From: Microbacterium sp. LWH11-1.2
Lineage (GTDB): Bacteria; Actinomycetota; Actinomycetes; Actinomycetales; Microbacteriaceae
Direction: 5' to 3'
Assembly: GCF_038397745.1 (NCBI RefSeq)
Contig: NZ_CP151636.1
Location: 434,001 to 498,000, forward strand
Length of the DNA stretch: 64,000 bases
This document shows, piece by piece, positions 26,488 to 34,408 of this stretch; the first letter of the stretch is position 1, and every line of letters starts with the position of its first letter. A program made the translations under genes and the position numbers. The notes below the pieces were generated by a model. The model had not been told where the DNA came from. It did not search any database and saw only the letters and a list, made by a program, of their open reading frames with translations.

Positions 26488-27677
26488 GGGCTCACCTGGT
26501 CGCGCAGCGGATCGTGCAGCGGCTGGGATTTCGGGACCCGCATGCGCACCAGGGTACCGGCGCCGGTGTTGGTCTCGACGACCAGTCCACCCTCGGCGCC
26601 GTAGAGCTGGCGCAGGCGTGTGTCGACGTTGCGGAGTCCCACGTGCAAGCCGTCGTCACCGGCGGTGAGCGTGGTGCGCAGCCCCTCCGGATCCATCCCC
26701 ACGCCGTCGTCCTCGACCGCGATCTCGGTGTGCGTGCCGTCGTCGCGGGAGAGGATGCGGATCTCCCCGCCTCCTTCCCCCGGCTCCAACCCATGCCGCA
26801 CGGCGTTCTCGACGAGCGGCTGCACCGACAGGAACGGGATGACCGTGGCCAGGGTCTCCGGCGCGATCTGCAGGGTGACCCGCAACCGGTCGCCGAAGCG
26901 CGCGCGCTCGAGCTCGAGATACGAGTGGATGCTGCCGAGCTCCTCGGCGAGCGTGGTGAACTCGCCCTGCCGGCGGAACGAGTAGCGGGTGAAGTCGGCG
27001 AACTCGAGCACCAGCTCCCTGGCGCGGGCGGGGTCGGTGAGGACGAACGACGCGATGGCGGTGAGGGCGTTGTAGATGAAGTGCGGGGAGATCTGCGCGC
27101 GCAGCGACCGCAGCTCGGCCTCAGCCAGCTGCGTGCGCGAGGCATCGAGGCCGCCGAGCTCGACCTGCGCCGCGCACCAGTCCGCGACCTCCTCCGCCGC
27201 GCGCACGAGCGCCGCGCGCGCCGGAGCCGCGAACGCCACGACGACGCCGATCACGCGGCCGTCGACGAGGATCGGCGCCCCGACGGCCTCGAGATCGTCG
27301 TCGGGGCCGGGCGACGGGAAGACCTGCCGACGACCCGACTCCTCGACCTGCCTCGCGATGCGGAGCGCCGCCGACTCCAGCCCGTCGGACGGGCCGTCGA
27401 ACGACACGGTGCCGTCGGCGCTCACGATCGCGACGGCCGCGCTGCCGAGCAGCACGCGCAGATGCCGCACCGCCTTCACGACGTCGGGCGCCGACAGCCC
27501 GGCACGCAGGTGCGGGGCGGCGAGGCTCGCATGGTGCAGGGCGTTGAGCGCCGCCTGCTCGGCGTCGCTGCCGAGGTCGGCCGCCCCGCGCGCGAGGCGA
27601 CGAGCGAGCAGCAGCAGCACCGTCAGGACGATCCCGCCGAGCACGCCCAGCACAGCGGCGAGAACGACGTCGGTCAT
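26484..27677 (-). CDS. LytS-type sensor histidine kinase
   Basis: 397 aa. One N-terminal membrane helix (about 4-25) is followed by a GAF-like sensory region (about 50-185), then the His_kinase domain with phosphoacceptor His199 in QISPHFIYNALTAI and an ATP-binding domain (LSVQPLVENAVRHGLEPG, AVEDDGVGMDP). Unlike LytS or BtsS proteins it lacks a multi-helix sensor, so it may sense a cytoplasmic signal. A TAGGCT -10 box six bases before the ATG suggests a leaderless mRNA. It heads the operon kinase, LytTR regulator, DUF485-like, symporter. Confidence 0.93.
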   Translation of the reverse strand: MTDVVLAAVLGVLGGIVLTVLLLLARRLARGAADLGSDAEQAALNALHHASLAAPHLRAGLSAPDVVKAVRHLRVLLGSAAVAIVSADGTVSFDGPSDGLESAALRIARQVEESGRRQVFPSPGPDDDLEAVGAPILVDGRVIGVVVAFAAPARAALVRAAEEVADWCAAQVELGGLDASRTQLAEAELRSLRAQISPHFIYNALTAIASFVLTDPARARELVLEFADFTRYSFRRQGEFTTLAEELGSIHSYLELERARFGDRLRVTLQIAPETLATVIPFLSVQPLVENAVRHGLEPGEGGGEIRILSRDDGTHTEIAVEDDGVGMDPEGLRTTLTAGDDGLHVGLRNVDTRLRQLYGAEGGLVVETNTGAGTLVRMRVPKSQPLHDPLRDQVSP

Positions 27678-27683
27678 GCGTTC

Positions 27684-27689
27684 AGCCTA
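27684..27689 (-). promoter_or_regulatory. Leaderless-type -10 box of the LytS/LytTR operon
   Basis: TAGGCT on the minus strand, six bases before the kinase ATG, with no ribosome site. Confidence 0.5.
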
Positions 27690-27695
27690 GGGACG

Positions 27696-27935
27696 TCAGC
27701 AGCACCGGGCACCGGGGTTGCGATCCTGGTCATCCATCTTCTGCCGCCAGAACTGCCGCTCCGTCATCGGCTCCTCGCCCGGATGCTCACGACGATGGTG
27801 CGTGACATACGTCGCGTACGCGGTGTCGCCCATCAGGGTCGTCATGTACCACCGGATGCCGCGGCCGACCCGCCCCAGGGCACGCGCGAGCATGCGCAGG
27901 GGGTGGGTGGTCGCGGCATCCGCGTGATTCGTCAT
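27696..27935 (-). CDS. YbdD/YjiX family small protein, partner of CstA
   Basis: 79 aa. The sequence YMTTLMGDTAYATYVTHHRR and MTERQFWRQKMDDQD is typical of the short YbdD (DUF466) proteins that almost always follow cstA. In E. coli such proteins are needed for transport by the CstA/BtsT family. It follows the cstA stop by about ten bases; an alternative ATG at 27944 would almost abut that stop. It ends with two cysteines. Confidence 0.88.
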   Translation of the reverse strand: MTNHADAATTHPLRMLARALGRVGRGIRWYMTTLMGDTAYATYVTHHRREHPGEEPMTERQFWRQKMDDQDRNPGARCC

Positions 27936-27945
27936 GGTGACCATC

Positions 27946-30201
27946 TCAGTGGGTCGACGCCTTGCGGTCGTCGGCCAGGATCGGCTCCCACTGCTTCTCG
28001 AGCTCGCGCTCCGCGGAGTTGGGCAGGAAGCCGGCCGGGGCGAAGCGCCGCGAGGCCACGGGCTCCTCCTCGGTGTTCTCACCGCCGCCGTTGCGGATCG
28101 CCTTGATCGTCACGATCACGGCCGCGACCATGACGATGATCGCCAGCATGACGAAGATGATCGACAGCGTGCCCTGCACCGCGGTGTTGCGGATGACCGC
28201 CTCGAGCACCTCGGGAGCGCCGAGCGAGTCGTCGCCCGAGTCGCGGGCTGCCACGTACTTGAAGTGGTTCGCCCAGTATCCGATCCCCGGGACCGGCGAG
28301 AGGATCTTGTACAGCGAGGCCGTGATCGTGACGACCGCGGTGAACGCGAGCGGCAGCCCGATGATCCACAGCCACTTGAAGTAGCTCTTCCCGCGCTTGG
28401 CGACGATGGCCAGCACCACGGCGAGCGCGATCGCGGCGAGCAGCTGGTTCGCGATGCCGAACAGCGGGAAGAAGGTGTTGATGCCGCCGAGCGGGTCGGT
28501 GACACCGAGGATGAGGATCGCTCCCCAGCCGGCCACCATGATCGCGGTGCAGATCCAGACACCGGGACGCCACGAGACGTCACGGAACTTCGGGAACCAG
28601 GCGCCGATGGAGTCCTGCAGCATGAAGCGGGCCACGCGGGTTCCGGCATCCACCGCGGTGAGGATGAACAGCGCCTCGAACATGATCGCGAAGTGGTACC
28701 AGAAGGCCATGAGCGCCTGCCCGCCGAGTGCCTGCTGCATGATGTGGGCGAGTCCGAGCGCGAGCGTCGGGGCGCCGCCGGTCCGGGAGACGATCGATTC
28801 CTCGCCGACCAGGGTGGCCGTGCCGGTGAGCATCTCGGGCGTGAGGTTCACCCCCGTCAGCCCCAGCGAGTTCACGAATGCGACCGCCCCTTCGACCGTG
28901 CCTCCTGTGGCCGCGGTCGGCGCGTTCATCGCGAAGTAGATGCCCTGGTCGATCGAGATCGCGGCGACGAGCGCCATGATCGCGACGAAGGACTCCATGA
29001 GCATGCCGCCGTACCCGATGAAGCGCGTCTGGCGCTCCTTCTCGATGAGCTTCGGCGTGGTGCCGGAGGCGATCAGGGCGTGGAAGCCCGACAGCGCTCC
29101 GCAGGCGATCGTCACGAACAGGAAGGGGAAGAGCGGACCGGCGAACACCGGCCCCATGCCGTTCTCGCCGAAGATGCTGATCGCGGGGACGGTGATCTCC
29201 GGGCGGACGAGGATGATCGCGCCGGCGAGCATGACGATCACGCCGATCTTCATGAAGGTGGACAGGTAGTCGCGCGGGGCGAGCAGGAGCCAGACCGGGA
29301 GCACCGCGGCGATGAAGCCGTAGATGATGATGCCCCAGGCGATCGTGGTGCGGTCGAGGTGGAAGATCGCCTGACCCCAGTCGGTCGCCGCGACCTGACC
29401 GCCGCCGATGATCGCGGCCATCAGCAGCACGAATCCGATGATCGAGACCTCGGTGACCTTGCCCGGGCGCAGGAACCGCAGGTAGATGCCCATGAAGATC
29501 GCGATCGGGATGGTCATCGCGACGGAGAAGACGCCCCACGGGCTCTCACCCAGGGCGTTCACGACCACGAGCGCGAGGATCGCGACGATGATCAGCATGA
29601 TCAGCAGGGAGGCGATGATCGCCGCCGTGCCGCCGATGCGGCCGAGCTCCTGCCGGGCCATCTGGCCGATCGTGCGACCACCGCGGCGCATCGAGAAGAA
29701 GAGCACCGTGTAGTCCTGCACCGCGCCGGCGAGCACGACGCCGACGATGATCCAGATCGTGCCGGGGAGGTAGCCCATCTGCGCGGCCAGCACGGGGCCG
29801 ACGAGCGGGCCGGCGCCGGCGATCGCGGCGAAGTGGTGGCCGTAGAGCACGCGGCGGTCGGTGGGGACGTAGTCCTTGCCGTCCTGCTTGACCTCGGCAG
29901 GGGTGGCGCGGCGGTCGTCGGGGCGGGTGATGTACTTCTCGATCACCTTCGAGTAGAAGCGGTAGCCGATCAGGTACGTGCAGACCGCCGCGAACACGAA
30001 CCAGATCGCGTTCACGGTCTCGCCACGGACGATCGCGAGCATGGTCCAGGCGACGGCCCCCAGCAGCGCGATCGCCGCCCAGAGGACGATCTTCGGCAGG
30101 GTCCATCGGTTCGCCTTCTCGTGATGCTCGTCGGAGAGAGCGGTGGAAGGGAGTTTCGGGTCGGTGACGATGACGGGTTCGGTGCTGCCCGGTGCGGTCA
30201 T
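27946..30201 (-). CDS. cstA: Carbon starvation protein A (CstA/BtsT family transporter)
   Basis: 751 aa with about 16 membrane helices. CstA signatures are present: RPDDRRATPAEVKQDGKDYV, FAAIAGAGPLVGPVLAAQMG, GAVQDYTVLFFSMRRGG. E. coli members of this family import pyruvate or peptides. The start at 30201 is supported by GAGGAG and a TAGCGT -10 box about 40 bases upstream. The ybdD-like gene follows, and then a LytS/LytTR pair on the same strand. This echoes the E. coli BtsS/BtsR system that controls the CstA relative BtsT. Confidence 0.95.
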   Translation of the reverse strand: MTAPGSTEPVIVTDPKLPSTALSDEHHEKANRWTLPKIVLWAAIALLGAVAWTMLAIVRGETVNAIWFVFAAVCTYLIGYRFYSKVIEKYITRPDDRRATPAEVKQDGKDYVPTDRRVLYGHHFAAIAGAGPLVGPVLAAQMGYLPGTIWIIVGVVLAGAVQDYTVLFFSMRRGGRTIGQMARQELGRIGGTAAIIASLLIMLIIVAILALVVVNALGESPWGVFSVAMTIPIAIFMGIYLRFLRPGKVTEVSIIGFVLLMAAIIGGGQVAATDWGQAIFHLDRTTIAWGIIIYGFIAAVLPVWLLLAPRDYLSTFMKIGVIVMLAGAIILVRPEITVPAISIFGENGMGPVFAGPLFPFLFVTIACGALSGFHALIASGTTPKLIEKERQTRFIGYGGMLMESFVAIMALVAAISIDQGIYFAMNAPTAATGGTVEGAVAFVNSLGLTGVNLTPEMLTGTATLVGEESIVSRTGGAPTLALGLAHIMQQALGGQALMAFWYHFAIMFEALFILTAVDAGTRVARFMLQDSIGAWFPKFRDVSWRPGVWICTAIMVAGWGAILILGVTDPLGGINTFFPLFGIANQLLAAIALAVVLAIVAKRGKSYFKWLWIIGLPLAFTAVVTITASLYKILSPVPGIGYWANHFKYVAARDSGDDSLGAPEVLEAVIRNTAVQGTLSIIFVMLAIIVMVAAVIVTIKAIRNGGGENTEEEPVASRRFAPAGFLPNSAERELEKQWEPILADDRKASTH

Positions 30202-30238
30202 GGGGGTCTCCTCGGGGTACGCGTCGTTGCGTTCCCCC

Positions 30239-30244
30239 ACGCTA
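30239..30244 (-). promoter_or_regulatory. Probable -10 box of cstA
   Basis: TAGCGT on the minus strand about 38 bases before the ATG. It gives a leader of roughly 30 bases that contains the GAGGAG ribosome site. Confidence 0.4.
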
Positions 30245-30330
30245 GGAAAGCCCCGGCACCGACGGACGGCCGCCGGACGGATGCTGCGACGAGCGGCGCC
30301 GATCGCGCGACGAGCGGGTGCCCGGACGCA

Positions 30331-30368
30331 CACAGCGCCCCGCGGTCCGTCGACCGCGGGGCGCTGTG
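30331..30368. terminator. Perfect 17-bp hairpin after the subtilase gene
   Basis: CACAGCGCCCCGCGGTC and GACCGCGGGGCGCTGTG pair without mismatch around a 4-base loop, ten bases past the subtilase stop on the minus strand. It is a clear intrinsic-type terminator, without a T-run, separating the protease from the cstA promoter. Confidence 0.8.
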
Positions 30369-30378
30369 CTGTGGGGGC

Positions 30379-30516
30379 TTACTCCGGCTTCGGCGTCTCC
30401 GGCGCCTCGGTCGGCGGAGCTTCCGACGGCGGAGCTTCCGTCGGCGGAGCTTCCGTCGGCGGAGCCTCGGTCTCCGGCGCCTCCGTCGGCGGGGCCTCCT
30501 TCTCCGGGGCCTCGGC
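30379..30516. repeat. Short in-frame repeats encoding the PPTEAPE tail of the subtilase
   Basis: A 15-bp unit (GGCGGAGCTTCCGTC with variants) is repeated about seven times and codes for the C-terminal Pro-Glu-Ala-Thr tail. This is slippage-type coding repetition likely to vary between strains. Confidence 0.75.
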
Positions 30517-33500
30517 GGCCGGGGCGTCGACCGTCAGGATCGTGCGGACCGCCGAGTCGCCGTACTGCACGAGCCCGAGGTAGCGGGCGCCGGCGGTGAG
30601 GCCGGTCCAGCCGAGCTGGTAGCTCGTCTTCACACCGCGGACCACCGGGAGCGGGTTCGGCGTCGCCGTGAACGCTCCCTCGCCGCCGGGCACCACGTTG
30701 GCGTAGGACATGTCCCACGTCATCGGCCCGGTCGTCGAGTAGATGTTCGCCACCACGAGGTAGGTGCCGGCGGTGGGCGCGGGGATCGTGACCCTCTCGT
30801 CCGCCGAACCGGTCGCCGACTGCCAGCGCTCGTAGTAGCGCAGATCGTCGGCGCTCACCACGCGGTAGACGGTGAGGTCGAGATCGCTGCCGTCGTCATC
30901 CGACGAGTCGAGGTCGAACCGCGAGAGCGTCGTCCCCGCCGGCACGTCCACGATCCAGGACACGTCCTTGTTCGCGTCGCCCGAGTTCTCGTCGCCCGAG
31001 TGCCCCTCGACCGGGTTGTCCGGGTCGGCGAGCAGCTCGAACGGGGTGAGCCCGGAGAGGTTCAGCGGCAGATCGCCGTCGAGACCGGGGGTGATCTCCA
31101 CGGTGGTGCTGCCGTCGACGCCGGTGCCGGAGACCTCGGCCGGAGCATCCGCCGTCACCGGGAACACCGCGATCGGAGAGCGGACCGTGTTCTTGGTGCT
31201 CGTCCAGACGAGCGACCCGGTGGTCCACTGCTCGACCGGGGCGTCGGCGTTGTCGAACGTCACCGTGAACGTCTTCGTCTGCCCCGCCTTGTCGAACGTC
31301 AGCTGCTGCGGCGAGACCTTCACGTTCAGGCCGGGGACCGACGCCTGTGCCGTGAAGACGCCCTTCTCGGTCGAGGTGACGGAACGGGTCACGGTCTGCT
31401 CGCTGGCCAGGGAGCCGATCGAGATCGACGCCTGGTTCAGATCGCTGCCGTCGATGGGCTCGATCCCTGGGAAGTCCGAGAGACCCTTCCCATCGAGGAA
31501 GGCGGCCCAGTCCTTGACGCCGTTGAGGTAGAGCAGGCCGGGGTTGAAGTAGCGCCGCGGGTCGACGTGACCCGCCCCCTGTTCGAACGGATTCGTATTC
31601 GGCGATCCGTCGGCCAGCACGGTGTCGTAGGCGGTGGTCATCATCGCCGACTTGACCTCGGCGGGCGTCGCCTTCGGGCGCTCCCCGAGGTACAGGGCGC
31701 CGAGGCCCGCGACGTGGGGCGAGGCCATGGACGTGCCGGAGAGGATGCCGAAGCTCGGCTCCTCACCCGGTGCGTTGTGGGTCGCCGCGAGGATCGCGAC
31801 GCCGGGAGCCGAGACATCCGGCTTCAGCACGTCGCTGCCGTCGGCGAGCATCGGGCCGCGGCTCGAGAAGCCGGCGATCTGCGGCGTCGGCGTGGTCACG
31901 CCGGTCGTGTTCTCCCCGACCAGCGTGATGGGCAGGTCGGTGCCGCTCTGCACGTAGGCGAGAACGGCTTCACGATGCACGGATGCGAGGTGCACGGTCG
32001 GCACCGCGTGGAAGTCGTTGTCGAGGGAGTCGGCGCCACCGGGCACGTTCACCAGGACCATGCCGATGCCACCGGCATCCTTCACGACCTGCGACTTCTC
32101 GGCGCGCGCGTTGTTGCCGCGATCGCAGACCACGATGTGACCCGCGACCTTTGCGGGGTCGAGGGTGCCCGGCAGGCAGACCTGCGCGTCGACGGCGCCG
32201 TCGGCGGCGGCATCCGCTGCGGCGATCGACGGACCGGTCACGGTCGTGCCGAACGGCACGCTCACCGAGGCGCCCGCCTGTGCGAACCCGTCGAACTGCA
32301 CCGTGCCCTCCCAGGTCGGGATGGTGGATGCCGCGACGGTCGTGTACCACGGCGAGGCGTGGTCGGCCGTGACGGGGTCGGGGCCGTCGTTGCCGGCGCT
32401 GGTCGCGACGAAGACGCCCGCGGCAGCCGCATTGAAGAACGCGAGGTCCTCGGGCGCGAGCACGGTGCTGGCTGCGCCTCCGCCGATCGAGTAGTTGATC
32501 ACGTCGACGCCGTCGGCGACGGCCTGGTCGATCGCGGCGACGAGGTCGCTGAGTGCGCAGATGTCATCGGTCGTGACGGTCGTGTCGGGCCCGACGTAGC
32601 AGGCCTTGTAGGCAGCGACCTTCGCGCCGGGGGCGACGCCCGAGATCGTGCCGAACTCCACATCCTCGATCTGGGCCTTGACCTTGAAGTTCCCGGCTGC
32701 CGTGCTCGCGGTGTGCGAGCCGTGGCCGTCGCCGTCGCGCGGCGAGAGGTAGTCGTACTGGAAGTCGAAGCCTGCCGCCTCTGCACCGGCGTAGAAGTAC
32801 TGGCCGCCGATGAGCTTGGACGAGTAGTCGCGCTTGTCCCAGTCGTGGCCCTCGACGATCGCGGACTGGAACTGCCCGCCGTCGGACTTGTCGAAGTAGA
32901 CATACGTGCCGTCGGTGTACGGCTGGCTGCCCTTGTGGCGGTTCTGCTGCTTGTTCTGCTTCTTGAGCTTCTTGCCCTCGAACGACGGATGCTCGGGCGC
33001 GATGCCCGTGTCGATCACGCCCACCACGACGCCTTCTCCCGCCTTGTCGACGCCGCCGGTCTGCTGCCAGACGCCGCCGCGGCCCTTGCGGTCGTCGCCG
33101 AGTCCGAGGAAGTCGGTCGAGGTCTGCGCGTCGGGGTGCCGGATCTCATCCGGGTAGACGCCGAAGACGTCCTTCGAGGCGCGGAGCTCGTCGACCTGCG
33201 CGCCCGTGAGGTCGGCGCTGAAGCCGTTGAGCACGACCTGGTAGGTGGTGTCGGGCGTGACCCCGACCTGCGTGGCGAGGTCGGTCTGCTCGGTCTGAAG
33301 ATGCTTGACATAGCGCTGGGAATCCTGCGACTGGGTCTCGAGCTGCTCGCCTTCGGCGGGCTTGGTCGCCTTCAGGCCATCGACGTCGCCTTCGTAGCTG
33401 GCGAGCGGATCGGACTTCATCACGACGATGTAGTGCCCGGGGGTGCCGGCGACGGGGACGGGGTGCGTCACCTCCTCCGCCGCGTAGCCTGCGGTTGCCG

Positions 33501-33564
33501 TCGATGCGATGAACAGCGTGGCCAGGGTGGTGGCTGCTGCCATCCGGAGGGGTGTTCGACCCAT
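30379..33564 (-). CDS. Secreted subtilisin-like serine protease (S8)
   Basis: 1061 aa. A signal peptide (residues 1-29, cut after GYAA) is followed by an I9-type propeptide (HYIVVMKSDP to DVFGVYPDEI). The S8 catalytic domain has triad Asp185 (VIDTG), His284 (GHGSHTA) and Ser612 (GTSMASPH), with a protease-associated domain inserted before the Ser. Fibronectin-like domains and a pre-peptidase-type C-terminal domain follow (about 880-1010). The last 45 or so residues are a low-complexity tail of PPTEAPE repeats. No LPxTG sorting signal or final membrane helix is present, so it is probably released or wall-associated. The start is supported by GGGAGAAG before the ATG. Confidence 0.93.
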   Translation of the reverse strand: MGRTPLRMAAATTLATLFIASTATAGYAAEEVTHPVPVAGTPGHYIVVMKSDPLASYEGDVDGLKATKPAEGEQLETQSQDSQRYVKHLQTEQTDLATQVGVTPDTTYQVVLNGFSADLTGAQVDELRASKDVFGVYPDEIRHPDAQTSTDFLGLGDDRKGRGGVWQQTGGVDKAGEGVVVGVIDTGIAPEHPSFEGKKLKKQNKQQNRHKGSQPYTDGTYVYFDKSDGGQFQSAIVEGHDWDKRDYSSKLIGGQYFYAGAEAAGFDFQYDYLSPRDGDGHGSHTASTAAGNFKVKAQIEDVEFGTISGVAPGAKVAAYKACYVGPDTTVTTDDICALSDLVAAIDQAVADGVDVINYSIGGGAASTVLAPEDLAFFNAAAAGVFVATSAGNDGPDPVTADHASPWYTTVAASTIPTWEGTVQFDGFAQAGASVSVPFGTTVTGPSIAAADAAADGAVDAQVCLPGTLDPAKVAGHIVVCDRGNNARAEKSQVVKDAGGIGMVLVNVPGGADSLDNDFHAVPTVHLASVHREAVLAYVQSGTDLPITLVGENTTGVTTPTPQIAGFSSRGPMLADGSDVLKPDVSAPGVAILAATHNAPGEEPSFGILSGTSMASPHVAGLGALYLGERPKATPAEVKSAMMTTAYDTVLADGSPNTNPFEQGAGHVDPRRYFNPGLLYLNGVKDWAAFLDGKGLSDFPGIEPIDGSDLNQASISIGSLASEQTVTRSVTSTEKGVFTAQASVPGLNVKVSPQQLTFDKAGQTKTFTVTFDNADAPVEQWTTGSLVWTSTKNTVRSPIAVFPVTADAPAEVSGTGVDGSTTVEITPGLDGDLPLNLSGLTPFELLADPDNPVEGHSGDENSGDANKDVSWIVDVPAGTTLSRFDLDSSDDDGSDLDLTVYRVVSADDLRYYERWQSATGSADERVTIPAPTAGTYLVVANIYSTTGPMTWDMSYANVVPGGEGAFTATPNPLPVVRGVKTSYQLGWTGLTAGARYLGLVQYGDSAVRTILTVDAPAAEAPEKEAPPTEAPETEAPPTEAPPTEAPPSEAPPTEAPETPKPE

Positions 33565-33613
33565 GTGCTTCTCCCGATGATCTCGGAGCGGCGTCGTTGC
33601 CGCACCGCGGCTC

Positions 33614-33619
33614 AAGGTA
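33614..33619 (-). promoter_or_regulatory. Possible -10 box of the subtilase gene
   Basis: TACCTT on the minus strand about 50 bases before the ATG. The rest of 33565-33767 shows no further recognisable site apart from the promoter of the divergent gene. Confidence 0.3.
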
Positions 33620-33755
33620 GTCCGGGGTCGGCGACCGCGCCAGGTGCATGCCGGAAACATAGACGAAGGGCCACAGGGGGGACTTTGGTCGAAGGGGAGA
33701 CGGTCGCGCGTCGTTTTCCCGGCCCTCCCGCGGCGCTCCTCGGCGGCGGCGCAAC

Positions 33756-33761
33756 TAGGCT
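33756..33761 (+). promoter_or_regulatory. Leaderless-type -10 box of the first YkoE-like gene
   Basis: TAGGCT six bases before the GTG start at 33768. The spacer GGGAGG could also serve as a very close ribosome site. Confidence 0.45.
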
Positions 33762-33767
33762 GGGAGG

Positions 33768-34310
33768 GTGGCCCGAACACCCGTCCTCTCGACCAGATTG
33801 CTGCTGGTCTGCGCGGCGATCGGCGTCGCCACGGGCATCATCGGAGGGATCGCCGGTCTGCTGACACCGGTCGTGCTGCTCGCCGCCCCGTTCGCCTACG
33901 GGCTGCTTCTCGGGTCGCATGTGCTGCCCGGCATCATCGCGCAGGAGGTGCTGCGTCGCCCGCTCGTGGCATTGATCACCCATGTGATCGCGGCTCTCGT
34001 CGCCAGCGCGTTCAACCCGGCATGGGCTCTGCGCTTCCTCGGTACGGCACTGCTGTTCGGCGCGATCCAGGAGGGAGTCGCGGCGCTCACCCGTTACCGC
34101 GCCTGGGGCGCCTGGCGCTTCTTCGTCTCTGCCGTCGTGATCGGCGTGCTCGTCGCGGTGGTCGTCTTCTTCGCCGCGCATCTCGGGGCTCTGCCGCTGT
34201 GGGCCCAGGTCCTGTACCTCGTGATCTCGGTGCTCGGGCCGATCGCGTGGACGGCGGTCGGACTCGCGATCGGGGCGGCTCTGCGACGGGCCGGGGTCGC
34301 GCAGCGCTGA
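33768..34310 (+). CDS. ECF transporter S component, YkoE-like
   Basis: 180 aa with about five membrane helices. The stretch EVLRRPLVALITHVIAALV and the later GAIQEGVAALTRYRAWGAW match the YkoE type of substrate-binding S component. Classical YkoE members are linked to thiamin precursors, but here the neighbouring siderophore reductase and iron box argue for an iron-related ligand. The GTG start follows a -10 box by six bases. A 98-base gap with its own promoter and iron box separates it from the ATPase gene, so it may be a separate transcript. Confidence 0.85.
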   Translation: MARTPVLSTRLLLVCAAIGVATGIIGGIAGLLTPVVLLAAPFAYGLLLGSHVLPGIIAQEVLRRPLVALITHVIAALVASAFNPAWALRFLGTALLFGAIQEGVAALTRYRAWGAWRFFVSAVVIGVLVAVVVFFAAHLGALPLWAQVLYLVISVLGPIAWTAVGLAIGAALRRAGVAQR

Positions 34311-34351
34311 GCCCTCGCCGTGCTGGCCGCGGGATTCGGCCCGATAGCGGA

Positions 34352-34370
34352 TCAGGTAAGGCTCAGCTAA
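34352..34370 (+). promoter_or_regulatory. DtxR/IdeR-like iron box
   Basis: TCAGGTAAGGCTCAGCTAA matches about 16 of 19 positions of the actinobacterial iron box TTAGGTTAGGCTAACCTAA, allowing A/T and G/C degeneracy. It overlaps a possible -10 box TAAGTT (34368-34373) of the ABC/SIP operon, where a bound repressor would block transcription in iron-replete cells. Confidence 0.68.
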
Positions 34371-34408
34371 GTTAGAAGCGTTCGATCCGCCGACTCCGGG
34401 ACTCCGCC

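Noticed and set aside
27934..33864. A 1976-codon open frame on the plus strand
   Set aside because: It spans two unrelated minus-strand genes (cstA and the subtilase) and their terminator. The product is Arg/Asp/Gly-rich with no fold signature.
34311..34408. TPP riboswitch before the YkoD/YkoC-like genes
   Set aside because: The 98-base leader lacks the conserved thi-box core (CTGAGA and ACCTGA segments in order); it holds an iron-box-like palindrome instead.
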